Below are positions 22,507 to 30,357 of a stretch of 64,000 nucleotides of DNA, one piece after another. Position 1 is the first letter of the stretch. Each line of letters starts with the position of its first letter. Below the pieces are notes generated by a model. It worked only from the letters and a program-made list of their open reading frames with translations, was not told where the DNA came from and made no database searches. The position numbers and the translations under genes are program-made. Source of the stretch: Lysobacterales bacterium (GTDB lineage: Bacteria > Pseudomonadota > Gammaproteobacteria > Xanthomonadales > Rhodanobacteraceae); NCBI GenBank assembly GCA_002632325.1, contig NSJK01000007.1, positions 92,746-156,745 of the forward strand, in the 5' to 3' direction.

Positions 22507-22619
22507 TTCGGCCCTGCCTGTCCTGTGCACCTGCCTTCTTGCGCCTGAAGGATGGACAGCCCGTCCTTGCCACATTCAAGTTGCCGGATCGACCGGCCTT
22601 GCGCTACAGGAGAGCCCGC

Positions 22620-23270
22620 GTGAAAACACTGCTGCTGACGACCAGCATCCTCGCCGCCGGGTGCTGGGCCATGCCCCATGCATACGCCGATCGGCCGGCC
22701 ACGCCGGCGGAGCGGCAGGCCGCCGGCTTCGATGATCCCGCGATCCCGTACATGATCCGCGACATGCCCGCAGCGCGGGCCCAGATGCCGCGCTCGCCGA
22801 TGGGCATTCCGGACTCCAAGTTCCAGACGCGACTGGGCAGCGCATTCTTCGGCCGCACCAGCGACTACACCTTCGGCTTCGCGCCACCACCGAGCACGGG
22901 CTGCGATTCGGGAACCGAGCGCTTTGCCACGGCCGCCTTCGACCTGCCGCAGGGAGCAAGCATCTACTACCTCGACGTCTTCGGCTTCGACGCCAACGCC
23001 AGCGATGACATGCTCGTGTTCCTGCTGCAGGTTTGCCACGACCTCGGCAGCCTCGATCCACCCGTGGTGACCCAACTGGGCACCACCACGACCAGCGGCG
23101 CAGCCGGCAATGCGCTGGTGACGCTGGATTTCAGCGCCGCGCCCATCGAGGTCAACCGCTATACCTGCCATTACATGGTGCGCGTGAACCTGGCCTACCC
23201 AGGCGGTGCCTGCACCACCAGCATCGGCCTCGACAAGGCCCGCATCCAGTACACCCATGCCGGCAACTGA
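22620..23270 (+). CDS. Small secreted protein, paralogue 1 of 3
   Basis: 216 residues from a GTG with a caggagag ribosome site. The signal peptide is MKTLLLTTSILAAGCWAMPHAYA (alanine-type cleavage; the Cys is not in a clear lipobox). The mature region is predicted all-beta, with the shared pattern LPQGASIYYLDVFGFDANASDDMLVFLLQ-C, later CHYMVRVNL and a final IGLDKARIQY. The same layout (YLDVWG, C-x-Y, a closing R-strand) recurs in the next two genes, so the three are divergent paralogues. No known domain is recognised. It lacks the IF-type tail of paralogue 2. Confidence 0.72.
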   Translation: MKTLLLTTSILAAGCWAMPHAYADRPATPAERQAAGFDDPAIPYMIRDMPAARAQMPRSPMGIPDSKFQTRLGSAFFGRTSDYTFGFAPPPSTGCDSGTERFATAAFDLPQGASIYYLDVFGFDANASDDMLVFLLQVCHDLGSLDPPVVTQLGTTTTSGAAGNALVTLDFSAAPIEVNRYTCHYMVRVNLAYPGGACTTSIGLDKARIQYTHAGN

Positions 23271-23283
23271 GGGAGCACGCGAC

Positions 23284-23862
23284 ATGAAATCCAGGATCAA
23301 ATGTCATTGGGCGACCGCCCTTGCCCTCGTCGCCGCGCTGATGGCCCCATCGAGTGAGGCGGGTGTCCTGTACGGAACCCGATACGAAACCATGATTGGT
23401 CGCTCCGGGCATCCCACCAGCAGCGCGCTCGTGATCGACTCCACCGGATACCTCGACGCTACCTGCATCAACAACGCGGGGCCGGGACGCCGCACCCTGA
23501 TCTATCCCTTCGACATACCCGCTGGCTTCGAGATCTTCAAGGTTGAAATCTGGGGCAATGATGCATCGGCGAGCAATGACCTCAGCTACCGCCTCGTCGA
23601 AACCTGCCAGCCCTTCCTGGCGGCCGGCACACCGGTCAGCACCAACCTCGCCGCGTATTCGACCAGCGGCAGCCCCGGCGAGTTTGTCGCGTTCCTGTTC
23701 GCCGACCAGCATGTCGCGATCAGCTCCAGTTGCGCCTACTACGTCGAAGCACGTTTTGCCGATGACGGTGCTGCCTGCGACGGCTACGACCTTGCCACGC
23801 GCAATGTCCGCATCCTGCTCAATGATCCCGATGTCATCTTCCGCGATGACTTCGGCCCCTGA
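23284..23862 (+). CDS. Small secreted protein, paralogue 2 of 3, with C-terminal IF tail
   Basis: 192 residues, starting 13 bases after paralogue 1 with a gagggagcacgcgac ribosome site. The signal peptide is MKSRIKCHWATALALVAALMAPSSEA. The core has IPAGFEIFKVEIWGNDASASNDLSYRL and SCAYYVEARF, aligning with its neighbours. It ends DPDVIFRDDFGP, a tail shared with large, otherwise unrelated exported proteins in this window and missing from paralogues 1 and 3. Function unknown; an extracytoplasmic beta-sandwich is likely. Confidence 0.72.
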   Translation: MKSRIKCHWATALALVAALMAPSSEAGVLYGTRYETMIGRSGHPTSSALVIDSTGYLDATCINNAGPGRRTLIYPFDIPAGFEIFKVEIWGNDASASNDLSYRLVETCQPFLAAGTPVSTNLAAYSTSGSPGEFVAFLFADQHVAISSSCAYYVEARFADDGAACDGYDLATRNVRILLNDPDVIFRDDFGP

Positions 23863-23872
23863 GGATCTGCAC

Positions 23873-24529
23873 ATGAAACTTGCCTACGCACTGATTGCCA
23901 CTGCCGCACTCGCATCGACGAGTGTGATTGCCCAATCCCGACACGTGCCGGTGCAGGATCCTGCCGAGCTCGCTGCTGCGGGGTTCGCGCCCGATGCGGC
24001 CAATGTATGGCGCCTGCTGGACACCGAGCCGGCAAGGAACTCTCGGCCGCTCGATCCCGAGGGAGGCGCGCCGACGGTCGACACGTCCACCACCGTAACC
24101 GCCGAAGATTTTCAGCAGAAGGCGAGCAACGGTCAGTACCAGGCCCAGGCTTATGCCCAGCTGCAATGCGATACCGGTTCACCCTATTTCAATGCAAACC
24201 TGCGCCTGCCTTCGGGCAAACGTCTCAAGTACCTCGATGTCTGGGGCAAGAATACCTCCGCCTTTCCAATCACGACGACCCTGGTTTCTGCATGCAAGGC
24301 GGACGATACCCCGGGCACGACGAACAATACGATCATCGGGCAGTACACATCCGCTGCTCCGGGCACCGGCGGCTACTCCACTTGGGTCACACTCCCAGAC
24401 GGGGTGTTCACGGACACCGAACATTGCGCCTACGAGATCACGATCAGTTTCGGCGATCCGGCGACGTTCACCTGTCAGGGCAGCACGCAAGTCTTCTACA
24501 AGGCCCGCGTGGTTTGGGACTCCGATTGA
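23873..24529 (+). CDS. Small secreted protein, paralogue 3 of 3
   Basis: 218 residues, starting 10 bases after paralogue 2 with a ctgaggatctgcac ribosome site overlapping that gene's stop. Signal peptide MKLAYALIATAALASTSVIA. The core shows LPSGKRLKYLDVWGKNTSAFPITTTLVSAC and HCAYEITISFGDPATF, with a final FYKARVVWDSD, matching the pattern of the two upstream genes. Together the three look like one operon of exported proteins placed behind a sigma factor-kinase pair. Function unknown. Confidence 0.72.
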   Translation: MKLAYALIATAALASTSVIAQSRHVPVQDPAELAAAGFAPDAANVWRLLDTEPARNSRPLDPEGGAPTVDTSTTVTAEDFQQKASNGQYQAQAYAQLQCDTGSPYFNANLRLPSGKRLKYLDVWGKNTSAFPITTTLVSACKADDTPGTTNNTIIGQYTSAAPGTGGYSTWVTLPDGVFTDTEHCAYEITISFGDPATFTCQGSTQVFYKARVVWDSD

Positions 24530-24604
24530 ATCGGGCGGCGATCGCCGCGCAGTTCCCGACGTGCGCGGACATGCGCAGCGCCTGTCCGCGCCTTCGGGCT
24601 CGGA

Positions 24605-24877
24605 TCACCAGCGCGGCACGCCGGCTTCCTGCGGCAACTCGCCCTTGCGATAGAGCTTTTCGAGGCGGGCGACCAGCGCATCGAGCGCAAGTGCGGTCTC
24701 GCTGCCATTGACCTCGACCGCGCGTGCGATCTGCTCCGCGCTGAGCGGGCGCGTGACCTTTTCACCGGCCGCTTCGGCCAGCTTGACGGCCAGCTCGGCC
24801 AGATGCGCGGTGTAGATGCGTGCCTGGATCGCCTGCTCGAAAAACTCGCGCCGCAGCACGAAGTCCTTGTCCGCCAT
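24605..24877 (-). CDS. Small conserved-looking protein of unknown function
   Basis: 90 residues, starting at MADKDFVLRREFFEQAIQAR with a ggaggcgtgac ribosome site. It is soluble, highly charged and predicted mostly helical; the middle is AELAVKLAEAAGEKVTRPLSAEQIARAVEVNG, and it ends LYRKGELPQEAGVPRW. No signal peptide and no recognised domain. It runs divergently from the LOG-family gene. The frame extends far upstream, but that part is antisense to the LOG gene and is not coding. Confidence 0.6.
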   Translation of the reverse strand: MADKDFVLRREFFEQAIQARIYTAHLAELAVKLAEAAGEKVTRPLSAEQIARAVEVNGSETALALDALVARLEKLYRKGELPQEAGVPRW

Positions 24878-25015
24878 GTCACGCCTCCACACGGTAGCCA
24901 CGTCGGCATCGAGTGTACGGCCATCAGCCGATGCTGGCGATTGGCGGCGCATCATCGATGCGCGCGCCACGCGGCGCCGCTGGTGCGACATGCAACCACC
25001 ATGCACAATGCGTCG

Positions 25016-25594
25016 ATGCGTATCTGTGTCTATTGCGCGTCGAGCGCCGCGGTCGATCCGGTCTATCTCGAAGCTGCACGCAGCCTGGGCGACACGCTCG
25101 CGCGCGCGGGCTGCACGATCGTCTATGGCGGCGGCGGCACCGGCCTCATGGGCGCACTGGCCGATGGCGCACTCGCCGCGGGCGGCGAAGTGATCGGGAT
25201 CATCCCGCGCTTCATGGTCGAGGTGGAGTGGCAGCACCCGGGCGTGGGCGACATGCAGATCGTCGAGGACATGCGCGAGCGCAAGCATCGCCTGCTCACC
25301 GGTTCGGACGCGGTGATCGCATTGCCCGGCGGCTGCGGCACACTGGAAGAACTCGCCGAGGCGCTCACGCTCAAGCGCCTCGCGCTCTACGCCAAGCCGA
25401 TCCTGCTGCTGGATATCCAGGGCTTCTACGCACCACTCGAACGCTTCCTCGAGCAGATGATCGAGCAGCGCTTCATGAATCCCGAGCATCGCGCGCTGTG
25501 GACGCGCGTGAACAGCGTCGATCAGGTGCTGCCGACGATTCGCGCGACGCCCGACTGGGACAGCAACGCGCGCGACTACGCGGCGGTGCGCTGA
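25016..25594 (+). CDS. LOG-family nucleoside 5'-monophosphate phosphoribohydrolase
   Basis: 192-residue Rossmann-fold protein of the LOG (lonely guy) family, TIGR00730 type. The signature PGGCGTLEE (PGGxGTxxE) and the preceding RKHRLL segment hold the catalytic Arg and Glu residues. YGGGGTGLMGALADGAL binds the phosphate. Relatives release the free base from cytokinin-type or other nucleoside monophosphates. The start at MRICVYCAS is preferred; an in-frame ATG 15 bases earlier is also possible. It converges on the TfoX-domain gene. Confidence 0.88.
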   Translation: MRICVYCASSAAVDPVYLEAARSLGDTLARAGCTIVYGGGGTGLMGALADGALAAGGEVIGIIPRFMVEVEWQHPGVGDMQIVEDMRERKHRLLTGSDAVIALPGGCGTLEELAEALTLKRLALYAKPILLLDIQGFYAPLERFLEQMIEQRFMNPEHRALWTRVNSVDQVLPTIRATPDWDSNARDYAAVR

Positions 25595-25609
25595 GCGCGT
25601 CGCGAGTCT

Positions 25610-26047
25610 TCAGTCGAAGCGGCTGAGATCACGGTCACTGTCGCCGCCGCGATCATCATTGCCCGCATCGGGATCGTCGAACAGGCTCGCATGCGCCGTC
25701 TCGTCACCGCCGTCCTCGCTGCTGGCCGGTCGGCCCGAGGATTCGCTCGCGGCCTTCTGTTTTTCCCAGCGATTGCGGATCGGATTGGCCGATTCGGCGG
25801 CTTCGAGCGCATTCACGAGTTCCTGACGCTGCGCCTCGGGCACCTCGTTCCAGTGGCAATCGGCGAGTGCGCCGGCCATCGAATACAGCAAGTTGAGGCT
25901 GGGTCGGAATCCTGCCCGCTTGACCTTGAGGAAGGCCTCGACCACGCCGACGCGCGCAAGGTCCTCGGTGGTGCGCACACCGACCTGGCGCAACCAGGCT
26001 GCCGATTTCGGTCCGACGTTGCGGATCTTGCTGTCACGTCCACTCAT
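25610..26047 (-). CDS. TfoX C-terminal domain protein
   Basis: 145 residues. The N-terminal two-thirds (about 5-85) is a TfoX C-terminal (helix-hairpin-helix-like) domain: IRNVGPKSAAWLRQVGVRTTEDLARVG and LNLLYSMAGALADCHWNEVP. The remaining 60 residues are acidic and low-complexity, ending DDRGGDSDRDLSRFD, and probably disordered. The N-terminal domain of full TfoX competence regulators is absent, so a role in competence is not implied. It lies just downstream of msrC on the same strand. Confidence 0.82.
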   Translation of the reverse strand: MSGRDSKIRNVGPKSAAWLRQVGVRTTEDLARVGVVEAFLKVKRAGFRPSLNLLYSMAGALADCHWNEVPEAQRQELVNALEAAESANPIRNRWEKQKAASESSGRPASSEDGGDETAHASLFDDPDAGNDDRGGDSDRDLSRFD

Positions 26048-26057
26048 TGTTGCCTCG

Positions 26058-26564
26058 TCATGCCGCGGCAGCGCGAGGCTGCAGTGAATCGACGAAGACC
26101 GCACACAGCGCCTGCATGCCGCGTCGATCGTCCTCATCGAAACGCGCAAGCTCGGGACTGTCCACATCCCACACCCCGAGCAGGGCGCCATGCGCATCGA
26201 CCAGCGGCACGACGAGTTCCGAGCGCGAGGCGCCATCACAGGCGATATGGCCGGCAAACGCATTCACATCGGCCACCAGCTGGCTCGTGCGCGTCGCGGC
26301 AGCGGTACCGCACACGCCCTTGCCCAGCGCAATGCGCACGCAGGCCGGCTTGCCCTGGAACGGGCCGACTACCAGCTCGCGGCCATCGAAGAAATAGAAA
26401 CCGCACCAGTTGATGCCATCGAGCGCATGCCAGACCAGCGCCGACAGATTGGCCGCGTTGGCGATGCGGTCGTGCTCGCCATGCAGCAAGCCGCGCGCCT
26501 GCTGCACGAGCTGGCTGTAGAACTCCGGCTTGCTGTCGGCCTGGATGCGGCTTGCAGTGAACAT
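26058..26564 (-). CDS. msrC: Free methionine-(R)-sulfoxide reductase (GAF domain)
   Basis: 168-residue GAF-domain enzyme reducing free Met-(R)-sulfoxide. The three functional cysteines are present with the family's exact spacing: Cys75, Cys85 and Cys109 (GKPACVRI, GKGVCGTA, HIACDGAS; 10 and 24 residues apart, as in E. coli fRMsr). ALDGINWCGFYFF and SELVVPLVDAHGALLGVWDVDS are also conserved. Cytoplasmic; part of oxidative-damage repair. It is followed after 10 bases by the TfoX-domain gene, likely cotranscribed. Confidence 0.92.
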   Translation of the reverse strand: MFTASRIQADSKPEFYSQLVQQARGLLHGEHDRIANAANLSALVWHALDGINWCGFYFFDGRELVVGPFQGKPACVRIALGKGVCGTAAATRTSQLVADVNAFAGHIACDGASRSELVVPLVDAHGALLGVWDVDSPELARFDEDDRRGMQALCAVFVDSLQPRAAAA

Positions 26565-26826
26565 CGCGCAGGTTTTCCTTCAGGAACGCCCAGTGTAACG
26601 CGCCGCAGGCGGATGCGACTGCAGCGTGGAAGCCTGGCGGTGGCCCGTCCCGCCCGGGCACGCCGGCGTTGCTTGCCCGAGGATTGCGCCCGCCCCGGCT
26701 GGCCCAGGCCGGGGTCTCGCTCGCCACGCGGCAACGCGATCGTGATCGCGATGATCCGTTTGGCCACCTCGTTGCGCGTTACCAGACCGCAACGGCCACG
26801 AACGGGATCGCACCCGAAGGGGATAC

Positions 26827-29800
26827 ATGAACCTGCAACCGCATCTTTCGGCAACACTGGTGCGCGGCGCCAGCCGCCTCGCGCTCGGCCTGCTCAGCGC
26901 CGGGCTGACCCTGCTCGCCCATGCCGCGCCGACGCCCTTCGTGATCGCGGCGCCCGGCCCCATCGATTGCGATTCCACGCCATTCGGTCACCATGCGCCG
27001 CTCGCGCAGGACATGGAACCGATGGATTTCATTGCCGGCAGCGCGATCAACGCGATCGACGAATACCGCCCGTCCAGCGGCGCCGAGGCGCCGCCGTTCA
27101 CGCGCGTCTATCGCAATGCACCGCCAACCGCGTTCAATGGCGCGAGCCTGCAGCGCGTGGTCAGCATCGACCTCAACGGTGATGGCCGCGACGAACTCGT
27201 CGCGGCCTATCGCATGGGGGACGGCAGCCTCAAGTTGGGCGTGTTCCATCGGGGCTCACCGCCCGCGGCAACCCTGTTCGACACCTGGGCCCTGTCACAG
27301 AGCTTCACCCAGGTGGAACTGGTCGCAGGCGATCTCGACGGCTCGACCAATGGCGTGCAGGAGTTGGGCGTGATGATTCGCACCACTGCGGGCGCAGTCG
27401 AGGTCTACGTTCTCAGTGGCGACAGCAGTGGCGGCATCAACCAGGGCGACAATGCCTGGGCTGGTTATTGGCTACGCAACAGCGTCGTCGGCAACGCGGT
27501 CGGCTTCACCGCGGGCGACCTGCTGCTGGACGGCCACCAGCAGATGGCCGTGGTCACTACCTTCGGCAGCGGCTCCAACCGCGTGCTCAACTACGACTTG
27601 CTCGAATACCAATCGTCGCTCCCGATCAGCGTGCTGCCGGTCGGCAGCAACCTTGCGATTGGCAGCAAGGCGTTTCCGACCACGATCGGCACGCAGTTCC
27701 CGAGCATCGCCAAACTCGAGGCCGATGCCGGCGACGTGGTCGATTCGGGCGCCGCAGAGCTGGTGCTGCACATCCAGTACCAGGAGTCGAGTTTCGACTA
27801 CATCGTGCAGCGCTTGCTGCACTTCACGACCACCCGCGTCAACAACGCCATCACGGGCATCGCGCTGTTCAGTCGCGGCGCCGGCATGGACTATGACGCC
27901 AGCCAGATCGTCCAGGGCGCAAACGAGAACGGACTGGCGAGCTTCGAGGTGACCATCGCCAACGTGGATTCCACGCCCAAGCGCGAGATCGTGCTGGTTC
28001 GTGCCGACCCGGGCGACCAGCTGAAAGTCTCGGTGTACCAACCCGCGGTCGACCGCAATGCCGCATTTCAGTTTCAGACCACCGGAACCACGGTCAACCT
28101 CACCAACACCAGCGCCGGTGATGCCAGCGCGTTCAACTGGACTTTCGGCGACGGCCAGACGGCACAGGGACGCAATGCAATCCACCAGTACGCGAACTCG
28201 GGCACCTACCATGTGACTTTGGCAGTGAGCTTTCCCGGGGAAGCCTCGCCACGCACCTATGCCGCGGATGTGCCGATCAACACCGGCGCCAATGCCGGCG
28301 GACAAGCCGCGAGCTACAGTTACCACCTCGCCGGGCCGCGCTACGAGGCGACCTATCCGGTTGCCAACTACAATGACCTGGCCTTCGTGCGCGCTGCGGC
28401 CGGTGACATCGACCGTGACGGCACCACCGAGATCCTGACGCTCGTCCGCGATACCAACAACAAGCTGGTGCGCTCGAGCTGGCGCCTGCAGGATCCGGCA
28501 CAACCGTCCTCGTTCGCGGGCACGCACGCGGTGGAATCCAGCGGGGCATTCGGCAGCATCACTGCCATGGCCCTGGTTGCCAGCGATTTCGACGGCGATT
28601 CGCTGCACGGAAACCTGGCTGGCAGTGGCTGCCAGCGCGTGTCCGAACCCCAGGTACGCCAGGTCGTGTGGCTGCCGCCCTACTTCGCTGTCGAGCAGGC
28701 CAGCGCAAGCAAGGAAGGAACGTGGGGCAAGACGACGGAAAACCAGACCAGCGTCGAGAAGCGTTCGGGCAGCTATGTGTCGCAAGATGTCTCCGGTTAT
28801 ATCGGCGTCGAAGTGGGTACGCCCGACAACCTCCCCTACACGGTTGAAGCCTCGGCAACCTTCAGTGCCGGTCATAACTGGGAAACCAGCCATGGCGAGA
28901 TCCACGGCGAGCAGAGCTCGATCGAAATCGACGAAGCCAAATCCGTCGAGGCCGGCGAGGCACTGGTCGTCATCGAGAGCAACCAGTTCGACTGCTACCG
29001 CTACGACGTGAGGCGTGCCGCCACCGGGCTGGATCCGAACAGCGAGATGCGCATGTGCTCGCCGGTCGACGATACACGCTTGGTCAGCGGCGACAATGCC
29101 GTGAACTGGGACACGTTCACGCCGGCCGACGGTGTGACGACGCTGGGGCACAAGCCGGCGCAGTGGTTCCCGCTCAATCGCGACTGGAGCAGCCTTGCCC
29201 TGTTCCGTCCCGTCACGACCAATACGGCATTCACCAATACCGACGGCGCCAACGCAACGACCGACGGCAAGTTCAGCACCGAGGCGCTGGCCGGCGCAGC
29301 GCGGGCGCAGCCCTACGTCGAAATCGACCTCGGCAAGGTGCAGGACATCAGCAACATTCGCGTATTTCCGGCCCACGGCGACGCGATCGACCTGCAAGGC
29401 TTTCGCGTCTACACCGCGTACACACCGATGAGCACGACCGGATTGCCGAGCGGCCCCGGCGTGACCATGTTCGCGCCGGAAACCGAAGATGGCGTCTCCT
29501 ACGATCGCTGGAACATCTGGACGCGCCAGCCCAACCCGCCCTACGCGATGCTGCGCGCCCGCTATGTCCGCCTGCAACATCCGGGAACGGCCAACCTGCG
29601 CGTCGCGGAAATCCAGGTGTTCGGCGACGTCCACATCGACCCGCCGACGTATCCGCAGGCGGTCTGCGATCCACTCTCGGGCGATGGTTATTTCAATGCA
29701 CTGGTGTGGAACCGTGCGCTTTCCAAGTTCGCCTCGATCGAGGTTCGTGGCGACTTGATCTGGAACGGCAGTGGCAGTTGGCCGACGCCGCAGACTGGCG

Positions 29801-30306
29801 ACCTGTTTCAAGCCTGTGGCGACCACGGCAACGTCCAGGAAAACACGATCTGGGCAGACGCCGCCATCGGCGCCAGCAGCAACAGCGAATGGAGCCTGGG
29901 CAGCAGTTCGGGCAGCACGAACGGATCGGTCACGAGTTTCGACAGCTCCAACCGCGTCGGCGCGAACTTTGATTTCAAGGCCGGCTTCATCGCCAAGGTC
30001 GTGGGCGGACTCGCCTACGAATTCACCAAGGGCATCACGAGAGAGGTCGAGAACAGCAGCTACTGGGGCACCGGCATCACAATGGGCGGCAAGATCGGCG
30101 GCTTTGCCAATCCGGCCCTGGCGGGTCCCTGCGCCTACCGTCCGCGGCCCTACGCGTATCGCCTCACCGACCGCTCCGACACCGGCTACCAGCACGATGC
30201 CTACACGGTCGACTACGTCGTGCAGGAAGGCCCGGCGTTCTGGACGCGCGCCACGCTGCCGACCCGCTGCCTTGGCGATGAGATCTTCGCCGACAGCTTC
30301 GATTGA
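26827..30306 (+). CDS. Large secreted multidomain protein (FG-GAP-like, PKD, discoidin-like) with C-terminal IF tail
   Basis: 1159 residues. The signal peptide ends near LLAHAAP (about 36). Calcium-type D-x-D-x-D-G loops recall FG-GAP/VCBS repeats: DLNGDGRDEL (about 115), DLDGSTNG (about 165), DIDRDGTTEI (about 525), DFDGDSL (about 583). A PKD domain spans about 411-482 (FNWTFGDGQTAQG, SGTYHVTLAV). A discoidin (F5/8C)-like module spans about 796-938 (YVEIDLGKVQDISNIRVF, ARYVRLQHPG). Two Ser/Thr/Gly-rich beta segments, about 621-728 and 1008-1091, surround it and resemble the strands of pore-forming toxins, a tentative likeness. It ends GDEIFADSFD. Surface adhesin, toxin or glycan binder are all possible. 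The Kelch lipoprotein follows after 51 bases. Confidence 0.8.
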   Translation: MNLQPHLSATLVRGASRLALGLLSAGLTLLAHAAPTPFVIAAPGPIDCDSTPFGHHAPLAQDMEPMDFIAGSAINAIDEYRPSSGAEAPPFTRVYRNAPPTAFNGASLQRVVSIDLNGDGRDELVAAYRMGDGSLKLGVFHRGSPPAATLFDTWALSQSFTQVELVAGDLDGSTNGVQELGVMIRTTAGAVEVYVLSGDSSGGINQGDNAWAGYWLRNSVVGNAVGFTAGDLLLDGHQQMAVVTTFGSGSNRVLNYDLLEYQSSLPISVLPVGSNLAIGSKAFPTTIGTQFPSIAKLEADAGDVVDSGAAELVLHIQYQESSFDYIVQRLLHFTTTRVNNAITGIALFSRGAGMDYDASQIVQGANENGLASFEVTIANVDSTPKREIVLVRADPGDQLKVSVYQPAVDRNAAFQFQTTGTTVNLTNTSAGDASAFNWTFGDGQTAQGRNAIHQYANSGTYHVTLAVSFPGEASPRTYAADVPINTGANAGGQAASYSYHLAGPRYEATYPVANYNDLAFVRAAAGDIDRDGTTEILTLVRDTNNKLVRSSWRLQDPAQPSSFAGTHAVESSGAFGSITAMALVASDFDGDSLHGNLAGSGCQRVSEPQVRQVVWLPPYFAVEQASASKEGTWGKTTENQTSVEKRSGSYVSQDVSGYIGVEVGTPDNLPYTVEASATFSAGHNWETSHGEIHGEQSSIEIDEAKSVEAGEALVVIESNQFDCYRYDVRRAATGLDPNSEMRMCSPVDDTRLVSGDNAVNWDTFTPADGVTTLGHKPAQWFPLNRDWSSLALFRPVTTNTAFTNTDGANATTDGKFSTEALAGAARAQPYVEIDLGKVQDISNIRVFPAHGDAIDLQGFRVYTAYTPMSTTGLPSGPGVTMFAPETEDGVSYDRWNIWTRQPNPPYAMLRARYVRLQHPGTANLRVAEIQVFGDVHIDPPTYPQAVCDPLSGDGYFNALVWNRALSKFASIEVRGDLIWNGSGSWPTPQTGDLFQACGDHGNVQENTIWADAAIGASSNSEWSLGSSSGSTNGSVTSFDSSNRVGANFDFKAGFIAKVVGGLAYEFTKGITREVENSSYWGTGITMGGKIGGFANPALAGPCAYRPRPYAYRLTDRSDTGYQHDAYTVDYVVQEGPAFWTRATLPTRCLGDEIFADSFD

Positions 30307-30357
30307 GGTCGCGACGATGCCCACAACGCCAATCACCGATGCCGCCACGAGGACGCC

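Noticed and set aside
27472..30348. 958-codon open frame on the minus strand
   Set aside because: Antisense to the 1159-residue secreted protein, whose signal peptide and domains are clear; the reverse frame shows no motif.
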